Assembly: GCF_030160075.1 (NCBI RefSeq)
Contig: NZ_BSNQ01000009.1
Location: 1,041,605-1,105,604 of the forward strand
Reading direction: 5' to 3'
Source: Dyella lipolytica
GTDB lineage: Bacteria > Pseudomonadota > Gammaproteobacteria > Xanthomonadales > Rhodanobacteraceae
DNA length: 64,000 nt
Shown: one piece after another, positions 32,376 to 41,133 of the stretch
Position numbering within the stretch: position 1 is the stretch's first letter
Layout: each line of letters opens with the position of its first letter
The notes under the pieces: model-generated
Told to the model about the DNA's origin: nothing
What the model saw: the letters and a program-made list of their open reading frames with translations, nothing else
The model's database searches: none
Position numbers and translations under genes: made by a program

Positions 32376-32420
32376 GATATAGTTTAGATATATCTTTTTG
32401 TCGTTCATTTCGATATATCG
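32376..32420 (+). promoter_or_regulatory. Probable autoregulatory operator of the His-rich PadR regulator
   Basis: Two AT-rich inverted repeats lie just upstream of the regulator gene: gatata-N7-tatatc (32376-32394) and the perfect palindrome cgatatatcg (32411-32420), which touches the ribosome binding site. They stand out from the GC-rich surroundings and probably overlap the promoter. Confidence 0.6.
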
Positions 32421-32430
32421 GAGTTATGTC

Positions 32431-33096
32431 ATGCACAGGCATTCCATGTTCCACCGCTTCCTGCAACGTCATCACGAAGGGCACTGGGCAGGTCGCGGCG
32501 ATGATGGCCACGAGGCTTACGAATTCCACGGCGGGCGGGGTCGGCACGGCCCGTTTGGGCATCACCAGGGCGGCGACGCGTTCAGCGATTGGGACGGCCT
32601 GCAAGGCGGCGGGCGGCGCGGCGGCAGTCGCATGCTCGGCCACGGCGATCTCAAGCTGCTACTGCTGGCGCTTATCGAGCAGCAACCGCGCCACGGCTAC
32701 GACCTGATCCGCACCATCGAAGAGATGTTCCACGGGCATTACTCGCCCAGCCCCGGCGCGGTTTACCCCACGCTGACCATGCTGGAAGAGATGGGGCACG
32801 CCACGGTGGAAAACGAGCAAGGCGGACGCAAGCTGTATGCGATCACCGACCAAGGTCGTGCGTTTCTTGAAGCCAATCGCGCCGCGGTCGATGCGATGAC
32901 CGAACGCAATCGCCATAGCGCACGCATGATCGCCAAACTGTCACTGCCGCTGGCGGTGCGCAAGGCGATGCATGCGCTGAAGCATGCGGTGTTGATGCGC
33001 GGTGCGGACTGGAACAAAGCGGAAGCACAACGTATCGCGTCGATTCTCGAACGCGCTGCCGCCGAGATCGCCGCGGGCCGTGCGGATGAAGGCTGA
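32431..33096 (+). CDS. PadR-family regulator with His-rich N-terminus (YqjI-like)
   Basis: Transcription regulator, 221 residues. The start at 32431 (MHRHSMFHRFLQRHH) has ggag at good spacing and is preferred to the upstream TTG at 32398. The first 50 residues are unusually rich in His and Gly (HHEGH, RHGPFGHHQGG), as in the Escherichia coli nickel- and iron-linked repressor YqjI. The PadR winged helix begins at LGHGDLKLLLLALIEQQPRHGYDL (in segments) and runs through SPSPGAVYPTLTMLEEMG and GRKLYAITDQGRAFL. The C-terminal helical arm should dimerise. Metal-responsive autoregulation through the palindromes upstream is inferred. It has no ferric reductase neighbour, unlike yqjI-yqjH. Confidence 0.87.
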   Translation: MHRHSMFHRFLQRHHEGHWAGRGDDGHEAYEFHGGRGRHGPFGHHQGGDAFSDWDGLQGGGRRGGSRMLGHGDLKLLLLALIEQQPRHGYDLIRTIEEMFHGHYSPSPGAVYPTLTMLEEMGHATVENEQGGRKLYAITDQGRAFLEANRAAVDAMTERNRHSARMIAKLSLPLAVRKAMHALKHAVLMRGADWNKAEAQRIASILERAAAEIAAGRADEG

Positions 33097-33159
33097 TACA
33101 AACGATGATGGGTTGGGGAGAGCGTAAGCAAACCCCAACCTTCATCGCCGACGCGGCGA

Positions 33160-35589
33160 TCAGTGCGCGGCACCCGGCTTCACCCAGGTTTCGAACAATT
33201 CGTCGATGCGACGGTATTCGTCGTACCAAGAATCGGGATGCTCGAACTCGTGACGCTCTAGCGGATACAGCGAGAGCCAGAAGTTCTTTTTGTGCAGTTC
33301 GACGAAGCGCTGGTAAAGCCGGACCGAATCGCTGGCCATCACGTTGTCATCGATCAAACCGTGGTTGATCAGCAGCGGATCGCGCAGGTTGGCAGCGTAT
33401 TCGATCGGTGAACTGGTCTTGTATGCCTCGGGATCGAGCTGCGGATCGTTGAGGATGTTGGCGGTGTACTGGTGGTTGTAGGTAACCCAGTCGGACGGCG
33501 GCCGTTGCGCGGCGCCCGCGGCGAATTCGCCCGGCGCACGCAGCAGCGCCATCTCGGTCATGAAGCCGCCGTAGCTGCCGCCGTAAATGCCGACACGCTT
33601 CGTGTCCACGCCGTGGTTTTTCACCAGCCAGGCTTTGCCGTCGAGCAGATCCTCGAGTTCCGGGTGGCCCATCTGCCGATAGATCGCCGTGCGCCAGTCG
33701 CGGCCATAGCCCTGGGAAGCGCGGTAGTCCAGATCGAGCACCACGTAGCCTTGTTGCACCAGCAGGTTGTTGAACAGCTGTTCGTGCTGATAGTACGTAG
33801 CGGACTCACTGACATCCTGCAGATAGCCGGCACCGTGCACGAAGATCACGGCGGGACGCGAAGCGCCGGCGCTTTCATCCGCGGGGCCGTAGTACTTGGC
33901 GTAGATCACGCCCGCGCCGTGCGACGACGGCACCTCGACGATCTTCGGCGCAATCCACGCATGCGCGGTGAAGCCGGGCTTCATGGTGTCGGTCAGTTCG
34001 CGCGGTGTACCGCCTTGCGCATTCTGCACGGCGAGCTGCGGCAACACGTAGGCCGACGAGTGCAGCACGGCCAGTTGCGTGTCATCCGGTGACAGCGCGT
34101 ACTGATCGGCGCCGCCGTACTGGGTGACGCGCGTCAACGCGCCGCCGTTCACCGGCACGCGATAGATGTCGTAGCTGTATGGCGCTATCTGGTTGGCGCG
34201 CACGTAGAACCATTTACCGTCGGTGGAAAGCTGCGGTTCGTTCACTTCGAATTTGCCGGAGGTCAGCGCCTTCGCCGCGCCATCCACGGGCTTCACATAG
34301 AGCTGCGAATAACCGGTCTGTTCGCTGAGGTACCACAGCGTGCGGCCGTCCTTCAGCCAACCGAAATCGTTGAAGATCCAGTTGATCCATGCGTCGTCAT
34401 GCAGACGATGCTGCGGCACCAAGCTGTGTTTGTTGACATCGAGCGTGGCGATCCAACGATCCTTGCTGTCGATGGAGAGAAACTCCAGCGCGACGTTGCG
34501 GCCATCCTCGCTCCACGCGATGCCGGCGCTGCCGCTGTCCATGCTGTACATCGTCACCGGGCGCACATCGGGCGCCTTCAGTGCCTTGGCTTCATCGTCC
34601 TTGCCGGCTTTCTGCAGCGCCGCGACGGTCTTCGCGCGGATCGCTTTGAGCGGATCGTCCTTGATGCCGGGCAGATTGTCGGTCGAAATGGGGTACTGCT
34701 TGTGCGCAACCAGATCGAGCAACAACACCGACTGCGGTGCGGGATCGTTGCGGCCGACGTAGGTGCGCGCATCTTCGGTTTCGGTGTAGCCCGAGTCGGT
34801 GACGTAGTGGATGACGCCCGGTGCTTTGCCGTCATCGTGGTGCGCGGGCTGCGTCACCACCAGCATCCAGTGACCGTCGGGCGAAAGCTCGGTGTCGACC
34901 GGCTGGATCTTGTCGCCGAGCCAGAACGGTTGCGGAGCGCGGCTCGGATCGGCGGCGGCCAAATCTTGCTGGTTGGCGTGCACGGCATCCTTGTCGGCTT
35001 TGTTCTCGCGCAACTCTTTGAACAGATCGAGCTGTTGCTGGCCCAGTTCGTCGGGCTTTTTCGCCTGCGGGTCGTCGGCGAATTTCAGGATGGCGGCGGG
35101 CGCGGTCACGCCACTGGCCAGGTCATAGCTGTACCAGTTGTTGCTCTCGCGAAACTGCAATGCACGGCCATCGGCGGAAAATTGCGGCGCCGATTCGGGC
35201 TGCGCGCTGCGCGTGATCTGCACGCGGCGGCCGCTGGCCAGATCCACCAGGAAGACGTCGCCGTGCAGGATGTACGCAGCATGCCGATGCGCGCGGTCGT
35301 AGACGGCAGGGCCCTCGGCCTGCGCCATGGCGGCGGCATCCAGCTTGGTGCTTTGACCGTTGCCTGGATCCACGCGGTACAAGTCATGGACCGGGCTGCC
35401 GTCGCGCTTGAGGCTGTAATAAAGGTTGCGCCCGTCGACGCTCCAATAGGGATTTTCCACCGCGTGGCCCATCCAGTCCGGAGCGGCCATGATGGTTTCC
35501 AGATCGAGCGATCCCGAACCTGGCGCAGTCGCCGCCGCGGCGGGCAACACGATGAGGGCTACGAGGCCGGCGAGCAGCAATCGGCGCAT
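33160..35589 (-). CDS. Secreted S9 family prolyl oligopeptidase (DPP-IV-like)
   Basis: Periplasmic serine peptidase of the prolyl oligopeptidase clan. The start at 35589 (MRRLLLAGLVALIVLPAAAATA) gives a signal peptide and has ggag upstream; ATGs at 35601 and further are possible but weaker. An N-terminal beta-propeller (WD40-like PD40 blades such as SADGRALQF and SPDDTQLAVL) covers about residues 40-560. The alpha/beta hydrolase domain has GIYGGSYGGFMTEM with Ser672, LIDDNV with Asp747 or 748, and His780 in LERHEFE. It has 809 residues. It is unlinked to its neighbours and likely cleaves short peptides N-terminally or after Pro. Confidence 0.92.
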   Translation of the reverse strand: MRRLLLAGLVALIVLPAAAATAPGSGSLDLETIMAAPDWMGHAVENPYWSVDGRNLYYSLKRDGSPVHDLYRVDPGNGQSTKLDAAAMAQAEGPAVYDRAHRHAAYILHGDVFLVDLASGRRVQITRSAQPESAPQFSADGRALQFRESNNWYSYDLASGVTAPAAILKFADDPQAKKPDELGQQQLDLFKELRENKADKDAVHANQQDLAAADPSRAPQPFWLGDKIQPVDTELSPDGHWMLVVTQPAHHDDGKAPGVIHYVTDSGYTETEDARTYVGRNDPAPQSVLLLDLVAHKQYPISTDNLPGIKDDPLKAIRAKTVAALQKAGKDDEAKALKAPDVRPVTMYSMDSGSAGIAWSEDGRNVALEFLSIDSKDRWIATLDVNKHSLVPQHRLHDDAWINWIFNDFGWLKDGRTLWYLSEQTGYSQLYVKPVDGAAKALTSGKFEVNEPQLSTDGKWFYVRANQIAPYSYDIYRVPVNGGALTRVTQYGGADQYALSPDDTQLAVLHSSAYVLPQLAVQNAQGGTPRELTDTMKPGFTAHAWIAPKIVEVPSSHGAGVIYAKYYGPADESAGASRPAVIFVHGAGYLQDVSESATYYQHEQLFNNLLVQQGYVVLDLDYRASQGYGRDWRTAIYRQMGHPELEDLLDGKAWLVKNHGVDTKRVGIYGGSYGGFMTEMALLRAPGEFAAGAAQRPPSDWVTYNHQYTANILNDPQLDPEAYKTSSPIEYAANLRDPLLINHGLIDDNVMASDSVRLYQRFVELHKKNFWLSLYPLERHEFEHPDSWYDEYRRIDELFETWVKPGAAH

Positions 35590-35757
35590 GGAACGCTCCA
35601 TATGTGGAAACGGGCCAGCATAGCCAAGCGCGCAGGGCTGGCAAGCGCCAAGGGTCCCGTTTCGCTGGGCCGCTTGCGCGCGATACGCTCGGCAGTCGGC
35701 CACCTGTCCGCGGAGCGGCTGCTACGATGCCGCTCCGGTGCCTTCTGTTGATGCCTT

Positions 35758-36423
35758 ATGAGCCTGCTTCCCGCCGTCGAAAACGAAACCGCCGCCAATC
35801 CCGTCTACAGCGTCATCTGGCTGCACGGCCTTGGCGCTGACGGTCACGATTTCGCGCCGATCGTGCCGCAGTTGGTGCCGCCGCAATCGCCCGCGCTGCG
35901 CTTTGTGTTCCCGCATGCACCGGTGCGTCCGGTGTCAGTGAACGGTGGCATGCCGATGCGCGCCTGGTACGACATCCACGGCTTCGATCTGGTATCGCGG
36001 CAAGACGAGGCGGGCATACGCCAGTCCATCGCGCAGGTCGAAGCGTTGATCGCGCGCGAGCAGGAACGTGGCGTTCCCAGTGAACGCATCCTGCTTGCGG
36101 GCTTTTCGCAGGGCGGAGCCGTCGCACTGGCGGCCGGCCTGCGTCACCCGCAGAAACTTGCCGGCATCATCGCGCTGTCGACGTACCTGCCCATCGCCGA
36201 CTCACTCGCCGGCGAACGCAGTGCTGCCAATGCCGCGGTGCCGATCTTCTGGGGCCACGGCACGCTCGATCCGGTGGTGATCCTGCAGCGCGGGCTCGAT
36301 TCGCGTGCCACGCTCGATGCGCTCGGCTACGACGTGGAATGGCATACGTATCCGATGCCTCATTCCGTGAGCCCGGAGGAGATTGCCGATCTGCGCCACT
36401 GGATCGGCAAACGACTGCGCTGA
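35758..36423 (+). CDS. Carboxylesterase/phospholipase (acyl-protein thioesterase-like)
   Basis: Cytoplasmic alpha/beta hydrolase of the phospholipase/carboxylesterase family (YpfH/APT type). The 221 residues show VIWLHGLGADGHDF at the oxyanion site, GFSQGGAVAL with Ser117, HGTLDPVV with Asp171 and MPHSV with His202, a complete triad at the expected spacing. FVFPHAPVRPVSVNGGMPMRAWYD (in segments) is the usual lid segment. The gene is divergent from the S9 peptidase gene and is followed 31 bases later by the sensor kinase gene. Confidence 0.9.
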   Translation: MSLLPAVENETAANPVYSVIWLHGLGADGHDFAPIVPQLVPPQSPALRFVFPHAPVRPVSVNGGMPMRAWYDIHGFDLVSRQDEAGIRQSIAQVEALIAREQERGVPSERILLAGFSQGGAVALAAGLRHPQKLAGIIALSTYLPIADSLAGERSAANAAVPIFWGHGTLDPVVILQRGLDSRATLDALGYDVEWHTYPMPHSVSPEEIADLRHWIGKRLR

Positions 36424-36454
36424 AACGCGCTGCGGCTACGGGCATACTGCGCGC

Positions 36455-37516
36455 ATGCCGGATCACACCGCCAAATCCGCTCAATCGCATAGCCCGTTGC
36501 CGGACTTTTGCAGCCTGCCGGTGATTTCCGCCTTGCTGGTCGTCGGCGCACTGTGCGTGACGCTGGCGTGGCTGGCGCCGGAAAGCACGCGCGGTTTGCG
36601 CGGTTATAGCGTCGGCATGTTGTTTGTAGAGTGGCTGGCGATGGTGATCGGCGTGGCGCTATGCAAGCTGCGGCCGTGGTTGCTGCGTTTGCCGGGCCTG
36701 CTGCCGTATGCCGGCGTCTGGCTGGTGATGGTGCTGATCGTGACTGTGGGCAGCATGCTGGCGCAGTGGATGGATGCGATGCTGCAGATGCAGCTCATCC
36801 TTTCTCCGTCGCTTGCTTTCGTACGCGATAACGCGCTGATCGCTGCGCTGCTCGGTGCGGCCATGCTGCGTTATTTCTACGTACTGGCCGAATGGCAAGC
36901 GCGACTCGCTGCCGTGGCACACGCCAAAGTAGAAGCATTGCAAGCGCGCATCCGTCCGCATTTCCTGTTCAACAGCATGAATACGGTGGCTGCCTTGGTG
37001 CGCGTGGATCCGGTAGCGGCGGAGCGCACGGTGGAGAATCTTTCCGAATTGTTCCGCGCCGCGTTGGGGCAACACGACACACACAGCGGTACGCTGGGCG
37101 AGGAGTTGCAGTTGGTGGATCGCTATCTGGCGATCGAACAATTGCGCCTGGGCGAACGTTTGCGCGTGCGGCGTGAACTCGACGATTTACCGCTGGATGC
37201 GCCGCTACCGGTGCTGCTGTTGCAGCCGCTGGTCGAGAATGCCGTGCGTCACGGTGTACAACCACTGCGCGAGGGCGGCGAAGTGATTCTGCGCGGCGTG
37301 CGCGACGCGGACATGCTGCTCATTGAAATTAGCAATCCGCTGGCCGACGGTCCGGCCATCGGTGGCAGCGGTCACGGCTTGAACAACGTGCGTCAGCGTG
37401 TCGCGTATCACTACGGTCCGCGCGCCGGCGTAGAAGCCGGGCCGCAGGGCGATCGCTTTGTGGTGCGGCTGCGCTTGCCGATGGAGGTGCGCCATGCGCG
37501 TGCTGATCGTCGATGA
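36455..37516 (+). CDS. algZ: LytS/AlgZ-type sensor histidine kinase
   Basis: Membrane sensor kinase of the LytS group. The start at 36455 (MPDHTAKSAQ) is preferred over 36383, which lies inside the esterase gene. Four hydrophobic helices (about residues 20-140) form the sensor, with no periplasmic domain. The His_kinase domain has RPHFLFNSMNTVAALVR with His169, the signature of this non-classical family. A short GHKL ATPase domain follows (PLVENAVRHGVQP, GSGHGLNNVRQRV). 353 residues. It overlaps the response regulator by 23 bases, and hemC follows that, as around algZ-algR in Pseudomonas. Confidence 0.88.
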   Translation: MPDHTAKSAQSHSPLPDFCSLPVISALLVVGALCVTLAWLAPESTRGLRGYSVGMLFVEWLAMVIGVALCKLRPWLLRLPGLLPYAGVWLVMVLIVTVGSMLAQWMDAMLQMQLILSPSLAFVRDNALIAALLGAAMLRYFYVLAEWQARLAAVAHAKVEALQARIRPHFLFNSMNTVAALVRVDPVAAERTVENLSELFRAALGQHDTHSGTLGEELQLVDRYLAIEQLRLGERLRVRRELDDLPLDAPLPVLLLQPLVENAVRHGVQPLREGGEVILRGVRDADMLLIEISNPLADGPAIGGSGHGLNNVRQRVAYHYGPRAGVEAGPQGDRFVVRLRLPMEVRHARADRR

Positions 37517-38198
37517 CGAACCCCTCGCGCGGGCGCGACTCGCCGCCTTGCTGCAGGAGTGCGAGGACGTCGAAGTCGCCGGTAGCGTCGGCGATGGCGA
37601 AGCTGCGCTGACGATGCTCGCCCAGACACACCCTGATGTGCTGTTGCTCGATATCAACATGCCCGGCATGGATGGCAAGGCACTCGCTGCGCGACTGGCG
37701 AATCGCCTGCGCCCGCAGATCGTCTTCTGCACCGCTTACGAAGCGCACGCGGTACACGCGTTCGATCTCGGCGCCGTCGATTACCTACTTAAGCCCGTGC
37801 GGCTGGAGCGCTTGCGCGATGCGCTCAAGCGAGTGCGGCAACGACTCGACGCGCAGCCGCACGAACCGGTCGGCTGGTTGCATGCACGCGTGCGCGGCGA
37901 GCCCATACGGATGGCGTTGGACGAAGTGATTTGCCTGATCGCGGAAGAGAAGTACGTGATCGCGCACCGAGGCGGCGATCAGCTATTGCTGGACGATTCG
38001 CTGCGCCAGCTGGAAGAAACCTATCCCGACCAGCTGATTCGCCTGCACCGCAATTGCCTGGTGCCGGCACATCGGCTGATCGGTCTGAAGACGCTTGCCG
38101 ATGGCCGTGTGCTGGCCCGGCTGGCCGGCACCGATTTCAGTCCCGAAGTGAGCCGCCGCAATCTGCCCACTTTGCGCAAGCTGCTACGCATGAGTTGA
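37494..38198 (+). CDS. algR: LytTR-family response regulator (AlgR-like)
   Basis: Response regulator with receiver and LytTR DNA-binding domains, 234 residues. The start at 37494 ([13 protein letters not shown]) follows ggagg by six bases. The receiver has the acidic pair DDE at residues 7-9, the phosphoacceptor Asp53 in [12 protein letters not shown] and the conserved Lys in YLLKPV. The LytTR domain follows ([31 protein letters not shown]), closely patterned on AlgR. It is encoded with its kinase by overlapping genes. Control of motility, surface structures or exopolysaccharide is known for AlgR relatives; its targets here are unknown. Confidence 0.9.
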   Translation: MRVLIVDDEPLARARLAALLQECEDVEVAGSVGDGEAALTMLAQTHPDVLLLDINMPGMDGKALAARLANRLRPQIVFCTAYEAHAVHAFDLGAVDYLLKPVRLERLRDALKRVRQRLDAQPHEPVGWLHARVRGEPIRMALDEVICLIAEEKYVIAHRGGDQLLLDDSLRQLEETYPDQLIRLHRNCLVPAHRLIGLKTLADGRVLARLAGTDFSPEVSRRNLPTLRKLLRMS

Positions 38199-38241
38199 CC
38201 GGTGCGCGACAATAGAAGCTGTCGCCGTCCCCGGAACCGTC

Positions 38242-39159
38242 ATGACCCCTACTACTTTGCGCATCGCAACCCGCAAAAGCGCGCTTGCGCTATGGCAAGC
38301 CGAGCACGTGGCAGGATTGCTGCGCGCCGCCCATCCGGGTCTGCGCGTGGAGCTATTGCCGCTGTCCACACGCGGCGACGAGATCGTCGATAAACCGTTG
38401 GCGACGATCGGCGGCAAGGGACTGTTCCTCAAAGAGCTGGAAGTGGCGATGCTGGAAGGGCAGGCCGATCTGGCAGTGCATTCACTGAAAGACGTGCCCG
38501 CGGAGTTGGAATCCGGCTTTACGTTGGCGGCGATCCTGCCGCGCGCGGATGCTGCCGATGCTTTCGTCAGCAACGACTACGCCAACTTGGCGGCTTTGCC
38601 GCATGGTGCGCGCGTGGGTACATCGTCGCTGCGCCGTCAGGCTCAGTTACGTGGGGCGCGCCCCGATCTGGAATTGCTCGACTTGCGCGGCAACGTCGGA
38701 ACCCGGCTGCAAAAACTCGACGCCGGCCATTACGAGGCGATCGTGCTTGCGTGCGCAGGGTTGGAAAGACTCGGACTGCACGACCGCATCCGCTCCCGAC
38801 TCGCTGCACCGACGTGGTTGCCTGCACCGGGGCAAGGCGCCATCGCCATCGAAGCGCGCGCCGATCAGCTTTCCGTGCTGGAAGCGCTGGCCGTGTTGGA
38901 TGATCCCGACACGCGACTGGCCGTGACCGTCGAGCGCGCCATGAATCACGCGTTGGGCGGCAGTTGCACCGTGCCGGTGGGCGCATGGTGCACGGTTACC
39001 GAGCGCGGCCTGCATTTGCGCGGCATGGTAGGCGATGTATCCAGCGGACGCTTGCTGGTGGCCGAAGCCGCGGGCAGCGGCGATGACGCCGTGAAACTGG
39101 GTAACGAGGTGGCGCAAGCGTTGTTCGCCCAAGGCGCCGCCGCCTTCCTCAAATCCTGA
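38242..39159 (+). CDS. hemC: Porphobilinogen deaminase (hydroxymethylbilane synthase)
   Basis: Joins four porphobilinogen units in haem and corrin synthesis. The 305 residues show the [15 protein letters not shown] start, [21 protein letters not shown] (in segments), [13 protein letters not shown] with the catalytic Asp, [25 protein letters not shown] and Cys242 in [10 protein letters not shown], which carries the dipyrromethane cofactor. The last gene of the algZ-algR-hemC run; a 43-base gap separates it from algR. hemD does not follow. Confidence 0.97.
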   Translation: MTPTTLRIATRKSALALWQAEHVAGLLRAAHPGLRVELLPLSTRGDEIVDKPLATIGGKGLFLKELEVAMLEGQADLAVHSLKDVPAELESGFTLAAILPRADAADAFVSNDYANLAALPHGARVGTSSLRRQAQLRGARPDLELLDLRGNVGTRLQKLDAGHYEAIVLACAGLERLGLHDRIRSRLAAPTWLPAPGQGAIAIEARADQLSVLEALAVLDDPDTRLAVTVERAMNHALGGSCTVPVGAWCTVTERGLHLRGMVGDVSSGRLLVAEAAGSGDDAVKLGNEVAQALFAQGAAAFLKS

Positions 39160-39170
39160 CGTACGCCCAT

Positions 39171-39199
39171 AAAAAACCCCCTCCGTTTGCGCGGAGGGG
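39171..39199 (-). terminator. Rho-independent terminator of the DUF481 gene
   Basis: An 8-bp GC stem (39178-39185 with 39192-39199) is followed, on the minus strand, by a run of six T (39171-39176). It sits 33 bases past the stop of the leftward DUF481 gene and may also stop hemC transcription. Confidence 0.88.
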
Positions 39200-39231
39200 T
39201 GTTGCGCTGGCGATAAAGCCATCGCGCTCGA

Positions 39232-40044
39232 TCAGATGTTGTAGACGATGTTGGTGGTCGCCAGCGTGTCGGTCTTCTTGATGCCCGGCAGCACGACGCT
39301 GTTGTGTCGTATCTGGAAGCCGACTTTGATCGACAGCTTCTTGGTCATGCTGACGGCAAGGCCGGCATCGTTCTGGAGATACTTGTTCTTGTCGCCCGCT
39401 TCCATCAGGAAGGTATCCTCGAACGCGGTGTTGTCGGTGAGGCGGTATTTGTAGTTCACCAGTCCGCGCGCCACGACTTCGCTCTGACGCGGCTCGGTGA
39501 ACGGCACCGTGACGCCGTTGCGCGTGATGGTGCCCGGCGCCGGCTGATATTCGGTGTAACCGGGACCGATTTCGAACGAGAGCTCGGTGCGATCGTCCTT
39601 GAGCGCGATATAGCCGTAGCCGATCGACAACGTGCCTTGCCAGCGGTTGGCGCCGAAGTCGTCGTGGTCGTAGCGTGCGGCGGTCACGATGTAGCTGCGC
39701 GGATCGAGCTTGTAGCCCACCGAGGCGCCGCCATCGTAACGATTAGCCGTGGTATCGAATTGTTTGATCGTCGCGCCGGCCGCGTTGACCTCGTTAACGT
39801 CGCCCTTGGAACGCAAGACGTCGAAGAAGAAATTGTTCTTCCACTGATCCGTTTCCTGGTTCAGGTTCAGCTTTGCGTTCAGGTTTTGCGAACGCGAGTT
39901 GCCGGTGGTCGAGGCAAAACCCAATTGCCCCGAACCGGTCCAGTTGCCGGAAGGGGTCTGTGCGCCGGAGGAAGTGTCCTGGGCTTGGGCAGCGAACGTG
40001 GCCAGGGTGGCAAGCGCCAGACCGGTCATCAGAATCTTTTTCAT
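39232..40044 (-). CDS. DUF481 outer membrane protein (YdiY-like)
   Basis: Small outer membrane beta-barrel of the DUF481 group, 270 residues. A signal peptide (MKKILMTGLALATLATFAAQA) is followed by the GSGQLGFASTTGNSRSQNLNAK (in segments) start of the DUF481 domain. Amphipathic strands alternate through to the C-terminal TTNIVYNI. The usual 'salt-induced outer membrane protein' label comes from related proteins; no transport function is established. The gene is monocistronic with its own terminator and converges on hemC. Confidence 0.88.
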   Translation of the reverse strand: MKKILMTGLALATLATFAAQAQDTSSGAQTPSGNWTGSGQLGFASTTGNSRSQNLNAKLNLNQETDQWKNNFFFDVLRSKGDVNEVNAAGATIKQFDTTANRYDGGASVGYKLDPRSYIVTAARYDHDDFGANRWQGTLSIGYGYIALKDDRTELSFEIGPGYTEYQPAPGTITRNGVTVPFTEPRQSEVVARGLVNYKYRLTDNTAFEDTFLMEAGDKNKYLQNDAGLAVSMTKKLSIKVGFQIRHNSVVLPGIKKTDTLATTNIVYNI

Positions 40045-40131
40045 CGCTGGGGGAGTCCTTTGTTAAAAAGCCGTTGGACTCACCACTTTATCGGGGCGGC
40101 TTGAATACCCGGTGAATGTTGCACCGCATCG

Positions 40132-41049
40132 TCATAAACGGTCTCCGGGCCAGAACGCATCAGGGTCGGCCGATCGGGTGAGGGCGAAGTCGTAGAGCCA
40201 TAGCTCCAGACTCTTACCGATCACACATGCCGTCGCCGCACCGAGCGCCAGCCAACGGCCGCCGGGAAGTATCGGCACCAGCAGCAGGCTCAGGCAGGGC
40301 ACCGCACAGATCAGCACGGCGGCGAGAAAGCGGCGCGATTGCAGACCATGGGTACGCCTCCGCTGCTCGCCCAGGCCGGGCTCCCGCAGCGACTGCCAGC
40401 CCAATCCATCCACCAGCCCCAGCAGCATGGCCATCAGCAGCAGGCCGATCGCCCACGGCCAGAGCTCGACGGCCCCACCGGTAAGGTTGGCCTGGAAGAT
40501 GATGCAAACCCACAGCCACAGCCCGCCTCCGTATGAGGCCGACAGCACTCGGCTGACGGGCAGCTGCATGGTCATACCCGCCTGGGTCGCCAGACGCCGG
40601 ATGCGATAGCCATAGGCACTGGTCACGATGCAGAACAGGCTGCAGAGCATCAAGCCGACGCTGATCAGCCGGGTGGCCCAGAAGCCCTCGTCGCCCCGCG
40701 CCAGGCCGGCCAGACCCAGCATCGGCAGATAGGTGGCGAGCGCCAGCAGCGCCTCGCGGGTGGGGCGATGTGCGATACCGATGCGCCAGCCGTGCCACTC
40801 CGGCATCACCGGCAACCGCAGGCAGGCTGCCACCAGACCGGCACTCACGAACACGCACCCCAGCGCCAGCGGCACCAGGACATCGCTACGCCCTGCGCTG
40901 TAGATCCCTAGCGCCAAAGCCAGGCCGAGCAGCATCCACAGCCCATACCCGCACAGGGCAAGGACCTCCAAAAGCATGGGCGCCAACCCGACGGGCGGGG
41001 TTTCCAGGTCGCCGCTAACCGATTGCGATGAATGTGGGGATATATCCAT
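40132..41049 (-). CDS. Hypothetical polytopic membrane protein
   Basis: No family recognised. The start at 41049 (MDISPHSSQS) is chosen because longer versions run into the divergent regulator gene at 41134. The protein (305 residues) has about eight hydrophobic helices (for example LLEVLALCGYGLWMLLGLAL, LVPLALGCVFVSAGLVAA and WPWAIGLLLMAMLLGLVDGL, each read as one helix). A basic cytoplasmic loop (GEQRRRTHGLQSRR) lies in the C-terminal half. It is divergent from the WYL regulator gene, which could control it. No catalytic motif is seen. Confidence 0.7.
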   Translation of the reverse strand: MDISPHSSQSVSGDLETPPVGLAPMLLEVLALCGYGLWMLLGLALALGIYSAGRSDVLVPLALGCVFVSAGLVAACLRLPVMPEWHGWRIGIAHRPTREALLALATYLPMLGLAGLARGDEGFWATRLISVGLMLCSLFCIVTSAYGYRIRRLATQAGMTMQLPVSRVLSASYGGGLWLWVCIIFQANLTGGAVELWPWAIGLLLMAMLLGLVDGLGWQSLREPGLGEQRRRTHGLQSRRFLAAVLICAVPCLSLLLVPILPGGRWLALGAATACVIGKSLELWLYDFALTRSADPDAFWPGDRL

Positions 41050-41133
41050 GTGGACCGGGGAAAGTCCGCACGCACGCTTGCGGGCGTCACGTAGCATGCT
41101 CATGCTACACAAATCTTGTTGCCGAACGTTGCC

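Noticed and set aside
34399..35751. 450-codon plus-strand frame opposite the S9 peptidase
   Set aside because: Entirely antisense to a complete peptidase with signal peptide and catalytic triad; the translation has no domain.
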